Part shown: positions 53,084-62,314 of the stretch, piece by piece
Position numbering within the stretch: the first letter of the stretch is position 1
How the letters are laid out: every line of letters begins with the position of its first letter
Origin: Anaerolineales bacterium
GTDB lineage: Bacteria > Chloroflexota > Anaerolineae > Aggregatilineales > UBA2796
DNA: 64,000 nucleotides
Direction: 5' to 3'
NCBI GenBank assembly: GCA_015075625.1
Contig: JABTTZ010000003.1
Location: forward strand, 310,001-374,000
The notes under the pieces: model-generated
Database searches by the model: none
What the model was told of the DNA's origin: nothing
The model's input: only the letters and a program-made list of their open reading frames with translations
Program-made: the position numbers and the translations under genes

Positions 53084-54322
53084 TTACGCCATCATCAGCA
53101 CTGGCTCAATCCGCGCTATCGCCCAGTCAATTTCGTCATGGGTGATCACCAACGGCGGGGCAAAGCGGATCGTGTTCACATGGGTTTCCTTCGCCAAGAT
53201 GCCCCGATCCCGCAGCGCCTCGCAGAACCGCCGTGCGCCGTTTGCCTCTGCCCTTAATTCAACCCCAATAAGCAAACCACGTCCACGCACTTCTTTGATG
53301 TGCGGACTCTGGATTGCCCGCAGCCGTTCCTGAAAGTACGCGCCCATCGTCGCCGCGTTTTCAGCAAGATTTTCGTCTATCAAGACGCGCAGCGCTGCCC
53401 GTGCCACCGCCGCCGCCATTGGGTTTCCGCCGAAGGTGCTGCCATGATCGCCCGGGTTGAAAACAAGCATCACCTCATCATCCGCCAGCACTGCCGAGAC
53501 GGGGTAAAACCCACCAGAGAGTGCCTTGCCGAGGATCACCACATCGGCGCGGACATCTTCATAATTCTGTACAAGCCAACGTCCGGTGCGGCATAACCCT
53601 GTCTGAATTTCGTCGTTGATCCACAACACGCGGTGCTGCTTGCAAATCTCCGCCACGCGCCGCAAGTAGCCCTCCGGCGGGACAATCACGCCATTTTCGC
53701 CCTGAATCGGCTCCATCAGAAAGCCGACAGTGTTCGGGGTAATGGCGGCGGCAAGGGCATTGGCATCCCCGTATGGAATTGCCTTAAAACCGGGGGTAAA
53801 GGGGGCGAACCCATCACGATATTGTGGTTCGCTGCTGAAGCTGATGATCGTCGTCGTCCGCCCGTGAAAATTCCCATCGCAGACGATGATTTCCGCCATG
53901 CCATCCGGCACGCCCTTCACTTTGTAGCCCCATTTTCGCGCCATTTTAATGGCGGTTTCCACCGCCTCTGCGCCGCTGTTCATGGGAAGCGCCCGCTGGT
54001 AGCCAAGCGTATCGCAAAGTTCTTTGTAAAAAGGTCCTAATTGATCGTTGCGGAATGCCCGCGCCGTAAGCGTCACCCGCCCCGCCTGATCGATTAACGC
54101 CTGCCGAATTTTTGGGTGGGCATGTCCCTGATTCACCGCAGAATAGGCGCTGAGGCAGTCAAGGTAGCGGTTGCCCTCGACATCGGTCACCCAGACGCCC
54201 GCCCCCTCGTGAATAACCACGTCCAGCGGGTGATAGTTATGCGCCCCATAGCGTTCTTCTAAAGTAATGTAGTGTTCGGCGCGTTCTACCGTCGTCTCGC
54301 CCTGTTCGCGGTGCTTGTTCAT
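53084..54322 (-). CDS. rocD: ornithine--oxo-acid aminotransferase
   Basis: A 412-residue class III aminotransferase. The opening [19 protein letters not shown] and the [21 protein letters not shown] block are hallmarks of ornithine aminotransferase. [19 protein letters not shown] binds the cofactor phosphate, and the PLP Lys is in [16 protein letters not shown]. The STFGGNP and [11 protein letters not shown] segments complete the match. It converts ornithine and 2-oxoglutarate to glutamate semialdehyde and glutamate. GGAGG lies eight bases before the ATG. The gene starts only 13 bp from an 18-bp palindrome shared with the divergent cobalamin gene. Confidence 0.94.
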   Translation of the reverse strand: MNKHREQGETTVERAEHYITLEERYGAHNYHPLDVVIHEGAGVWVTDVEGNRYLDCLSAYSAVNQGHAHPKIRQALIDQAGRVTLTARAFRNDQLGPFYKELCDTLGYQRALPMNSGAEAVETAIKMARKWGYKVKGVPDGMAEIIVCDGNFHGRTTTIISFSSEPQYRDGFAPFTPGFKAIPYGDANALAAAITPNTVGFLMEPIQGENGVIVPPEGYLRRVAEICKQHRVLWINDEIQTGLCRTGRWLVQNYEDVRADVVILGKALSGGFYPVSAVLADDEVMLVFNPGDHGSTFGGNPMAAAVARAALRVLIDENLAENAATMGAYFQERLRAIQSPHIKEVRGRGLLIGVELRAEANGARRFCEALRDRGILAKETHVNTIRFAPPLVITHDEIDWAIARIEPVLMMA

Positions 54323-54334
54323 GCCTTAACCTCC

Positions 54335-54352
54335 AAGATTATATATAATCTT
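54335..54352. promoter_or_regulatory. 18-bp perfect palindrome with TATAAT on both strands
   Basis: AAGATTATATATAATCTT is a perfect inverted repeat in the 69-bp gap between divergent rocD and the cobalamin adenosyltransferase gene. TATAAT can be read on each strand. It could be an overlapping divergent -10 or an operator. It sits immediately before the GGAGG ribosome site of rocD, so if rocD is transcribed from here its leader would be very short. Confidence 0.5.
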
Positions 54353-54391
54353 ATAGTACACGAGTTTTTACTGAATGGAAAGAGGCATCCC

Positions 54392-54940
54392 ATGAAAATT
54401 TACACACGGACGGGCGATGAGGGCGAGACGAGTCTGTTTGCGGGGGGGCGCGTGCGCAAAGACCACCTGCGCGTAGAGACGTATGGCACGGTAGATGAAC
54501 TGAATTCCCTGCTTGGCTTGGCGCGAGCGCAGCACCTCCCCTCGGCGGCTGATGGATGGGTGGAGACGATCCAAAATGATCTCTTTACCTTAGGGGCAGA
54601 TCTGGCAACACCACTGGAGAGCAATCCGGCGTGGTTGGTACGGATGACCGCCGCCCCAATCACCGCCCTAGAGGAAGGGATCGACAAAATGGACGCTGAT
54701 CTTGCGCCGCTGAAAGCATTCATTTTGCCCGGAGGGACTCTGGCGGCGGCGGCGATCCATGTGGCGCGGACGGTCTGCCGCCGTGCCGAGCGGCTGTGTG
54801 TTGCCTTAGCCGCAGAGGGCGGCACGAATCCAGAGGCACTCCGTTACCTAAACCGTTTGTCCGATTATCTGTTCACCCTTGCCCGTTGGGTGAACCTTCA
54901 GGCGGGTGAGGCGGAAACAAAATGGGCAGTGCGGGGGTGA
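54392..54940 (+). CDS. cob(I)yrinic acid a,c-diamide adenosyltransferase (PduO/MMAB type)
   Basis: A 182-residue PduO-type ATP:cobalamin adenosyltransferase. The N-terminal ATP loop is TRTGDEGETSLFAGG, followed by VETYGTVDELNSLLGLAR, FILPGGTLAAAAIHVARTVCRRAER and the closing LNRLSDYLFTLARW, all characteristic. It transfers adenosyl from ATP to cob(I)alamin to make coenzyme B12. The ATG at 54392 has AGAGG eight bases upstream. The longer frame from 54272 reads through the rocD start and is not real. It is divergent from rocD. Confidence 0.94.
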   Translation: MKIYTRTGDEGETSLFAGGRVRKDHLRVETYGTVDELNSLLGLARAQHLPSAADGWVETIQNDLFTLGADLATPLESNPAWLVRMTAAPITALEEGIDKMDADLAPLKAFILPGGTLAAAAIHVARTVCRRAERLCVALAAEGGTNPEALRYLNRLSDYLFTLARWVNLQAGEAETKWAVRG

Positions 54941-54988
54941 TCCCCCCTTCCCTCACAGCGAACTAACCCCGAAAAGGGGATTTTGGGC

Positions 54989-54994
54989 TACAAT
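54989..54994 (+). promoter_or_regulatory. candidate -10 (TACAAT) of the MtaD-CYTH gene
   Basis: GGGCTACAAT lies about 50 bp before the ATG at 55044, the same core as at 24872 and 31940. No convincing -35 is seen. Confidence 0.35.
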
Positions 54995-55043
54995 GCGAAG
55001 TTAACGACAAACAAGACGCTAACGACGCGGGGTAGACTGCTTT

Positions 55044-57032
55044 ATGGAGCGCGTGGATACGATTTTGTCAGGTGGCTACGTCCTGACGATGAACGAGGGC
55101 TACGATTCCTATACAAACGGCGCGGTAGCTATCCGCGATGGCGTCATTGTGGCGGTGGGTCCGGCGGAGGAAATCCAACGCCACTACACCGCCGCTGATC
55201 TCGTCTTGTGTGAGGATCAAGTGATTATGCCTGGGTTGGTGAACAGCCACACCCATGCGGCAATGACCCTTCTACGTGGGTTGGCGGACGACCTACGCTT
55301 GGATGTGTGGCTCATGGGCTACATGATGCCCACCGAGGCGCATTTTGTGACGCCCGAATTTTGCCGCTTGGGGACGCTCCTCGCCTGTGCAGAGATGATC
55401 CGTTCGGGAATCACGATGTTCGCTGACATGTACTATTTCGAGTCGCATGTTGCCGCCGCCACCGCCGAGGCGGGCTTGCGCGGCGTCTTAGGGCAGAGCG
55501 TCTTAAAATTCCCCACCCCCGATGCCCCCAGTTACGAGGATGGCATTGCCGCTACACGGCGTTTTATTGAGGAATGGAAGGGACACCCTCTCATTGTGCC
55601 GGCAATTGCCCCCCACGCTCCCTACACCTGCACGGATGATATTCTCCTCGCCTGTGCGGAGGTCGCTCGCGATTATGATGTGCCGCTGCTGATCCACATT
55701 TCGGAAACCAAATTAGAGGTAGAGGACAGCCGTGAGGAATTTGGGATGCCCGTCGTCCCCCGCGTGAAGAAACTGGGGTTGGTCGATGTGAAAATGCTGG
55801 CGGCACACTGTGTCCATATCGACAGTGGCGAAATCCGCACACTGGCGAAACACAATGTAGGCGTCGCCCACTGCCCAACAAGCAATCTGAAACTTGCCAG
55901 CGGGATTGCCCCCGTTGTGGAGATGCTAGAACGGGCGATGAATGTGGGCATTGGGACGGACGGACCCGCCAGCAACAACGACCTTGATATGTTTGAGGAA
56001 GTGCGTCTTGCGGCGATCTTGGCGAAAGGGGCAACCCTGAACCCCGTTGTAGTTCCGGCAAAGCAAGCCTTGGCGATGGCAACCCGTTTGGGGGCGCAGG
56101 CAATGCACATGGGCGATATGACCGGCAGTTTGGAGGTGGGCAAGCGGGCGGATGTGATCACCGTGCGGCGGGCGACACTCCATAACACGCCGACCTTCTC
56201 CCGCGATCCTGATGCCGTCTACAGCCAGATTGTCTATGCCGGAAAAAGCACCGATGTTCAGCATGTGATGGTCAACGGCAAATGGCTGATGCAGGATCAG
56301 CGCGTGCTGACGGTGGATGAAGCGGCAGTGATGCGTGAGGCAAGAGATTTGGCGTTGCAAATCGATGCCTTCCTCGTCGCCCGCGAGGGGAATGTCCTGA
56401 ATAAACTGATTGCCATTGGCGGCGTAGAGCAAACGGAAAGTTTTGAGATTCAAGTGAAGGCACACCTTCCCGAAGCAGAAGATGCCGAGGCGCTTTTTGC
56501 CGCCCTCTTTGAGGAAACAACCGTACAAATTGTCCGGCAGACGCACTACCGGCAGTATGACACCTATTTCATGTTTCTTGACGCCACACAGGGGCGTGTG
56601 CGCTACCGCGAGGATGATGCGCTGGATAAGGATGGGAACGTGGAGAGCGTCCGTACACGGCTGACCTACACAACACCGAGCAAAGAAGTGGAGTTTGAGC
56701 AAGATGTCTTGTTGAGCCGCTCCCGATTCATTGCGGCAGCGAACCGCCCCCTGCGCTTTTACCGCGAATATTTCCGCCCCAACGAAGAACGTGCTATCCA
56801 AAAAGAGCGCCGCCGCTGGCATATTCTCTATAAGGGCGTCTTATTCTATGTGAACGCCGATAAAATGATCGCCCCAGAGATGGCAGGGTTGTTCGTTGAG
56901 ATCAAGAGCCAAACATGGTCGCGCAGTGACGCTGATTACAAAGCAAAACTGATCAGCGAATTACTTGCCATGTTGAACCTAACCCCCGAAAAACGGATTC
57001 GTAAAGAGTATGTTGAGTTGGCGCTGATTTAA
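55044..57032 (+). CDS. MTA/SAH deaminase-like amidohydrolase fused to a CYTH-like domain
   Basis: A 662-residue protein. Residues 1 to about 440 are a complete MtaD/SsnA-type amidohydrolase: NSHTHAAM with metal His 69 and 71, LADDLRLDVWL, HAPYTCTDDIL, HISETKLEVEDS, AHCVHIDSGE, HCPTSNLKLASG and IGTDGPASNND with the last metal Asp. Residues about 464 to 662 resemble the CYTH/triphosphate tunnel fold: FEIQVKAHLPE in the place of the ExExK motif, HYRQYDTYFMF, VRYREDD, TRLTYTTPSKEVEFE and GLFVEIKSQTW. The middle Glu of ExExK is Gln. Deamination of methylthioadenosine or S-adenosylhomocysteine is inferred for the N-terminal part. The role of the second domain is unknown. Confidence 0.82.
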   Translation: MERVDTILSGGYVLTMNEGYDSYTNGAVAIRDGVIVAVGPAEEIQRHYTAADLVLCEDQVIMPGLVNSHTHAAMTLLRGLADDLRLDVWLMGYMMPTEAHFVTPEFCRLGTLLACAEMIRSGITMFADMYYFESHVAAATAEAGLRGVLGQSVLKFPTPDAPSYEDGIAATRRFIEEWKGHPLIVPAIAPHAPYTCTDDILLACAEVARDYDVPLLIHISETKLEVEDSREEFGMPVVPRVKKLGLVDVKMLAAHCVHIDSGEIRTLAKHNVGVAHCPTSNLKLASGIAPVVEMLERAMNVGIGTDGPASNNDLDMFEEVRLAAILAKGATLNPVVVPAKQALAMATRLGAQAMHMGDMTGSLEVGKRADVITVRRATLHNTPTFSRDPDAVYSQIVYAGKSTDVQHVMVNGKWLMQDQRVLTVDEAAVMREARDLALQIDAFLVAREGNVLNKLIAIGGVEQTESFEIQVKAHLPEAEDAEALFAALFEETTVQIVRQTHYRQYDTYFMFLDATQGRVRYREDDALDKDGNVESVRTRLTYTTPSKEVEFEQDVLLSRSRFIAAANRPLRFYREYFRPNEERAIQKERRRWHILYKGVLFYVNADKMIAPEMAGLFVEIKSQTWSRSDADYKAKLISELLAMLNLTPEKRIRKEYVELALI

Positions 57033-57075
57033 CCTGCCCTAGCCAAAGCTGTCCTTCAGAGAGGAACGCAACGCC

Positions 57076-57729
57076 ATGTCGGGACTGCCAGAAAACCCAA
57101 TTTTGATCATCAGCAGCGGGGGCAACGCGGGTCAGCGCTGCGCGATCAAAACACAGACTTTCCTCATCGGACGTGATCCATCCTGTGAGCTTTCGCTGAA
57201 CGAGCGAGAAATTTCGCGTCACCACGCGAAAATCACCCAAGAAGGAGAGCGTTTCATCCTCCATGATTTGGAGAGTAAGAATGGGACATGGGTGAATGGC
57301 GAGCAGCTGCAAGGGCAGCGCGACCTTGAAGATGGCGATGAGATTGTGCTAGGGAAGGTGGTGCGCATCACCTTCACCGAGTCGGAATCCACCGCCCCCT
57401 ACAACCCTGAAAATGCCCCCTTTGACGGGAAACTCCGGCTAGAACGGGAATCGCGGCGGGTATTCGTGGATGAACGGGAAGTAAATCCCCCCTTGAGTCT
57501 GCCGCAGTACCGGTTGTTGGAACTGCTCTTTGATGCGCGGGGTGCAATCTGCACGCGGGATCAGGTGGTGCGGGCGGTGTGGCCCGATGCAATCAGTGAG
57601 GGGGTCAGCGAGCAGGCGATTGATGCGCTGGTGCGGCGGCTGCGGGATCGAATTCGGGAGTTAGATTCCTCGCATGAGTACATCGTCACCGCACGGGGGC
57701 ATGGCTTTCGGCTGGACAACGAGGGGTGA
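57076..57729 (+). CDS. FHA domain-winged helix DNA-binding protein
   Basis: A 217-residue regulator. The FHA domain covers about residues 10-105 with the phosphothreonine-binding pattern LIGRDPSCELSL, REISRHHAKI and LESKNGTWVNG. The C-terminal half (about 125-215) is an OmpR/PhoB-type winged helix: LSLPQYRLLELLF, VVRAVWPDA, IDALVRRLRDRIREL and YIVTARGHGFRLDN. No receiver domain is present. It probably binds DNA according to Ser/Thr kinase signalling, although no kinase is nearby. AGAGGAA lies upstream of the ATG. Its last codons and stop (57715-57736) are repeated exactly at 62702-62723. Confidence 0.9.
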   Translation: MSGLPENPILIISSGGNAGQRCAIKTQTFLIGRDPSCELSLNEREISRHHAKITQEGERFILHDLESKNGTWVNGEQLQGQRDLEDGDEIVLGKVVRITFTESESTAPYNPENAPFDGKLRLERESRRVFVDEREVNPPLSLPQYRLLELLFDARGAICTRDQVVRAVWPDAISEGVSEQAIDALVRRLRDRIRELDSSHEYIVTARGHGFRLDNEG

Positions 57730-57736
57730 GAAGGGC
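57715..57736 (+). repeat. 3' end of FHA gene duplicated at 62702
   Basis: 22 bp (gacaacgaggggtgagaagg plus two more bases) including the stop codon are identical at 62702-62723, inside repeat copy B. This could mark an attachment-like or recombination site at the left border of the accessory region. Confidence 0.6.
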
Positions 57737-57777
57737 TGGTCAGGGGTGGTAACGAATGGGAAAGGAATCAGATTGGG

Positions 57778-58014
57778 ATGACACTTCAAGAGGTTCTGCA
57801 AGAGGCAAAAAACCTTTCCATCAAAGATCGTCAGGAACTCATTAAACTTCTGGTCGATACTCTGATAATGGAGAACATAACACCTCCCTCATTAGAAACT
57901 TTCCTTAACCCTGATGTGGCACACGAGGTATGGTCTCCTTACGACTCATTTAAGGCTGCCCAACAATTGCAAGACATGCTAGATGCGTACCGCCGTGAAC
58001 CTGCCCAATCGTGA
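57778..58014 (+). CDS. small antitoxin-like hypothetical protein
   Basis: A 78-residue acidic helical protein. The opening TLQEVLQEAKNLSIKDRQELIKLLVDTL resembles the small addiction-module or partner proteins that begin with an LS-x-x-D-(K/R)-x-x-L-(I/L)-x-x-L pattern. AAAGGAA precedes the ATG by about a dozen bases. It overlaps the retropepsin-like gene by 32 bp in another frame. Such small proteins are often paired with aspartyl protease-like or toxin genes. I infer a partner relationship here but cannot assign a function. Confidence 0.6.
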   Translation: MTLQEVLQEAKNLSIKDRQELIKLLVDTLIMENITPPSLETFLNPDVAHEVWSPYDSFKAAQQLQDMLDAYRREPAQS

Positions 58015-58423
58015 ACAGTATCCGTACCGTGAAGCACATGATTCACAGGGTCAGTCGCTGTTTCGCCCGCTGATCCCGATCAGGCTGCAAAATGGAGAGA
58101 AGTCAGCTACAGCACTTGGACTGCTGGATACTGGTGCGACCATCAATGTACTTCCATTTAACATTGGGCTTGAACTGGGTTTCTTGTGGGTAGAACAATC
58201 CCATTCCATTGAGCTAACAGGCAATTTGGGGCAGTATGAGGCACGCGGCGTTCTCGTCGTTGGGAACATTGGGTAATTCTTGCCAGTGCCACTCGTGTTT
58301 GCGTGGACACATGTAAAAAACATCCCGCTTATTTTAGGGCAGGTGAATTTCTTTGCCGAGTCCGATGTGTGTTTTTTCTCGGCACAAAAGATATTCGAGA
58401 TCGGGACAAAACAGATTGGCTAG
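57983..58423 (+). pseudogene. retropepsin-like aspartyl protease gene with an in-frame stop
   Basis: The frame starting MRTAVNLPNREQYPY contains ALGLLDTGATINVLP at about residues 42-56, with the DTGA active-site motif of retropepsin-like proteases. A TAA at 58274-58276 ends it after 97 residues. Reading on in the same frame gives PLVFAWTHVKNIPLILGQV, then NFFAESDVCFFSAQKIFEI and a stop at 58421, which is the usual C-terminal part of this family (I/L-L-G-x-x-N/D-F-F). A single CAA-to-TAA change would explain the stop. The gene is either inactivated, read through, or affected by a sequencing error. Confidence 0.75.
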
Positions 58424-58460
58424 ATGGTGTAAGGAATACGTTTTCCAACGAGAGTCCATA

Positions 58461-58540
58461 CCTTCAGCGTACAATTAGGATGAGCGGAGGGCAGTACACT
58501 CTCACCGTTCTGAGGGTGGCTTCGCACACGCATCAGAGCA
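58461..58540 (+). repeat. island repeat, copy A
   Basis: Begins ccttcagcgtacaattagga, continues with tgagcggagggcagtacact and ctcaccgttctgagggtggc, ending near acacgcatcagag. Homologous to copies at 62629 and 63736. It lies between the broken protease gene and the frameshifted membrane protein gene. Confidence 0.85.
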
Positions 58541-58559
58541 AGGGTAAGGAAGACTAAGG

Positions 58560-59053
58560 ATGCCGGCTGAAATAATCTTACTTCTCCTTGGTACAGTGCT
58601 AACTGCGCTGGGCTGGGGGGCAAAAACGCCCTATGAGCGATTTACGACCCGTCCTCGCATACTGGCACGCCTGTTTTTCCGGCGAGGAACACAAGATGGA
58701 ATAAGTAGAATCCCATTAATCATTTTTGATGTGATCAATTATGGGGAAAAGCCTGTTGTCATTGTGGAACTCCAAGTCCTCATCGCCAAGACGTTTTTAT
58801 TCGCAGAGGCTTAATCGGAATCCCCATTCGCAAAGAGTCAATTGGTATGGGTGATCTTCGGGGAAACAGCCATTTGCCCTACAACCTGCACCCAGGTGAA
58901 ACACTGTCCTTTCAGTGTGATATGGAACGTTTTGGGCGTGTATTGATCGACAGTAATGCACCTCAAAATGGACGATTTCAATCCGTTTTTTTGACGCGGC
59001 TCGGAAGAAGTACCGTTCGAGATGGTCGATGTACACTCTTGGCGAGATCGTAA
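58560..59053 (+). pseudogene. frameshifted membrane-anchored hypothetical protein
   Basis: The first frame (58560-58814) starts MPAEIILLLLGTVLTALGWG, a TM anchor, and continues with basic and beta-like sequence up to VVIVELQVLIAKTF. The natural continuation is in the -1 frame: IRRGLIGIPIRKESIGMGDL, then YNLHPGETLSFQCDMERFG and a stop at 59053. The switch lies at or near the T-run GTTTTTA (58793-58799), so one missing T would join the two. Together they give about 164 residues with a single TM and a beta-sandwich-like domain. I do not recognise the family. Confidence 0.6.
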
Positions 59054-59228
59054 GCCCTGAAATTAAGAGAGATATCGTTTGAGAGGGACAATGAACCAGA
59101 CTCATTGACCTCTTCTGTTGGCTAGTTAAGGGAGGAGTGGAGGCGATAAGGGTCACTATAAGTCTATATTTCGTGCCTCAATCGCCATCCATGTGTCTTG
59201 ATCCGATCTAAAGGACGAACAGATGCGC

Positions 59229-59234
59229 TATAAT
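59229..59234 (+). promoter_or_regulatory. candidate -10 (TATAAT) of the methyltransferase gene
   Basis: GCGCTATAAT lies 38 bp before the GTG start at 59272. It is a consensus -10. No consensus -35 is found at 16-18 bp spacing. Confidence 0.4.
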
Positions 59235-59253
59235 GTGCATACAATCTCGGTAA

Positions 59254-60411
<1,158 letters not shown>

Positions 60412-61438
60412 TATCATACGTCTTATGTGAAATTAAAAAGCATGAACAGATGACCATTGAAAAGTCTGGACATGAATGCCATAGCGAAGGCGCAACAAGT
60501 ATTTGAGCAAGTGAGCAGTGACTTTGGCAATCAGGCGGGTGGTCAAGCCCAGCACCGTCTTCGCCAACAGACGCTCCAAGTTGCGTCCCGTATTCTGAAG
60601 TTCGTGAAATACCCCTTCAATCCGCTCACGCACACGGTTGAGCAACTGCTCAAAGCCGTCAGGATGTTGGATTTTCTGGTTCTTGCGCTTGGGGGTCAGC
60701 AAAGTGTTGCCCGTTCGCTGCTGAATTTGGGCTTGCCACTCGCCCCCGACAAACCCTTTATCGCCCAAGATTTCAGCGTTGGACACTTCATCAAGGATCG
60801 TTTCAGCCGCTTGTCTTTCCTCGGTGTTGGCGGACACCAGATCGTAGACGACAGGAATACCGTCCAGCGTCGCAATCAACACCAGTGTGTAGCCGAAATA
60901 GTGCAAGTTGCGACTGGCGCAATACCCGTAATCTGCACTGCCTCGAAAGTCGCTGCGGGCTTTGCTCCGTTTGTAAGCCAACACCGGCACGGGCTTGGTA
61001 TCAATCAAGTATTTGTCGGCTTGTCCCACGCCCAATTCCATCAACCACTCCCGACGCAACGCTTCCACCAAATGCCGCAGTCCCCGTGCCCGTCGATTAA
61101 ACTGACTTTGGTCAAGCAACTGCGGAAACAGGGGCAAGTAATTGGCACGGATGAACGCCAGATATTGCATCTCAGCAGGATAGGGGATGTAATCCTCTGC
61201 CACCATCAGCGTCATTCCCTCACTGTCACTGAAACTGGGCTTGCGTCCCACTTTCCCCTTCATCATCCTGCCTCCTCTCGCTTGATACCAATCATCAATC
61301 AGCACAAAGATGATGGTCAACAGCGTTTCAAGGTCTATACTGGTCATGGGTTGTTTTCCTTTGATGGTTTGTTTGGTAACTTCCCATCTTGGCAAACACC
61401 TCTTTTTGTCAACTACATTTCACATAGAGCGTATAATA
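60412..61438. mobile_element. IS982-type insertion sequence, complete
   Basis: About 1027 bp. Imperfect terminal inverted repeats of about 22 bp: left 60412-60433 (TATCATACG then TATGTGAAAT) and right 61417-61438, whose reverse complement is TATTATACG then TATGTGAAAT, with mismatches in the centre. It contains one transposase gene on the minus strand. The size fits the IS982 group (about 1 kb). I see no convincing target duplication. The left end abuts the methyltransferase stop codon. Confidence 0.75.
60433..61347 (-). CDS. IS982-family-like DDE transposase
   Basis: A 304-residue transposase. The ATG at 61347 (MTSIDLETLL) has AAAGGA nine bases upstream and is preferred over the ATG at 61395. 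Helical N-terminal domain with FSDSEGMTLMVAEDYI and QSQFNRRARGLRHLV, then a DDE core: YLIDTKPVPVLAYKR (first Asp), ILGDKGFVGG (second Asp) and a Glu in RVRERIEGVFHELQN. Length, layout and element size fit IS982, but related IS4/IS5-type groups cannot be excluded. The frame is intact, so the element may be active. Confidence 0.82.
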   Translation of the reverse strand: MTSIDLETLLTIIFVLIDDWYQARGGRMMKGKVGRKPSFSDSEGMTLMVAEDYIPYPAEMQYLAFIRANYLPLFPQLLDQSQFNRRARGLRHLVEALRREWLMELGVGQADKYLIDTKPVPVLAYKRSKARSDFRGSADYGYCASRNLHYFGYTLVLIATLDGIPVVYDLVSANTEERQAAETILDEVSNAEILGDKGFVGGEWQAQIQQRTGNTLLTPKRKNQKIQHPDGFEQLLNRVRERIEGVFHELQNTGRNLERLLAKTVLGLTTRLIAKVTAHLLKYLLRLRYGIHVQTFQWSSVHAF

Positions 61439-61523
61439 GGTAAATCTAGCTCTTTCGGTAAAGATTGGTTTACCATCCCTACCAGCGAGCACTGCTAAAT
61501 TCTAGGCAACAAGGAAAAGATCG

Positions 61524-62216
61524 ATGTCAGAATCAAAAATCACACACGGGTTGCTTCATTCTACGATCCTACAATTTATTATTGATAAAGGGTTTGCCCC
61601 AGAAGTTGCTGAATTAGCTTCAATGCTGAACGTCACAGAACCAGAAATCATCGAGGCATTGAAGGCGTTACAGAATTATCACGGGGTTGTCCTGCACCCG
61701 AATGAGGCTCGGATATGGGTCGTACACCCGTTTTCTCTGGCTCCCACCAACTTCACGGTTCGCACAGTTGATAAAGAATATTGGGGTAACTGCGCCTGGT
61801 GTTCACTTGGAGTTGCGGCACTTCTGAACCGCGATGTCACCATTACCACCGTATTAGGCGCTGATCGACACCAAATTGATATACATATCCGGGATGGTGA
61901 ACTGGTTGAAAGTAACTTTTACGTTCATTTCCCAATCCCGATGACAAAAGCCTGGGATAATGTCATCTATACTTGTAGCACAATGCTACTGTTTGAAAGT
62001 GCGTCAGATGTTGAACGATGGAGCCAACAGCATCGTATTGCACGAGGTGATGTTCAATCGATACAGAATATATGGAACTTTGCTAAGGTCTGGTATGGAA
62101 ATCATCTCAATCCCCAGTGGGAAAAATGGACGAATCGGCAAGCTTTAGATATTTTTGAGCAATTTGGACTGACTCACGATATTTGGCACATCCCCGCATC
62201 GGAGACTCGCTTCTAA
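61524..62216 (+). CDS. MerB-like (alkylmercury lyase family) protein lacking the active-site Asp
   Basis: A 230-residue protein. An N-terminal winged-helix-like region (about residues 15-65) is followed by the MerB core: NCAWCSLGVAALLNRD aligns with the AWCALD motif, where Cys is the first catalytic residue. The Asp three positions later is Gly here. VIYTCSTMLLFES aligns with the region of the second catalytic Cys, and SDVERWSQQH with the following helix. In canonical MerB the Cys-Cys-Asp triad breaks the carbon-mercury bond. With Asp missing, activity on organomercurials is doubtful. No merA or merR is nearby. Confidence 0.78.
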   Translation: MSESKITHGLLHSTILQFIIDKGFAPEVAELASMLNVTEPEIIEALKALQNYHGVVLHPNEARIWVVHPFSLAPTNFTVRTVDKEYWGNCAWCSLGVAALLNRDVTITTVLGADRHQIDIHIRDGELVESNFYVHFPIPMTKAWDNVIYTCSTMLLFESASDVERWSQQHRIARGDVQSIQNIWNFAKVWYGNHLNPQWEKWTNRQALDIFEQFGLTHDIWHIPASETRF

Positions 62217-62314
62217 ACCTATAAATACCTGGTCGAAACTGGGCATTTCTTCGGTATTGAAGTTGTAGGGACGCCTGTCTGCTGGAACATTAATCCCCTA
62301 TTGTTTTGGAAACC

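Noticed and set aside
54272-54391. N-terminal extension of the cobalamin adenosyltransferase
   Set aside because: It would run through the rocD start, the palindrome and the ribosome site. The conserved protein begins at the ATG at 54392.
58303-58557. 84-codon frame starting MDTCKKHPAYF
   Set aside because: It is the out-of-frame reading of the C-terminal part of the retropepsin-like gene and of repeat copy A. The other frame matches the protease family.
58793-58799. Programmed -1 frameshift signal
   Set aside because: GTTTTTA does not satisfy the X-XXY-YYZ rule, and the region is full of decayed genes, so a simple deletion is more likely.
60457-61443. 328-codon plus-strand frame across the IS element
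   Set aside because: It is antisense to the transposase, which has DDE motifs, a ribosome site and matching terminal repeats.
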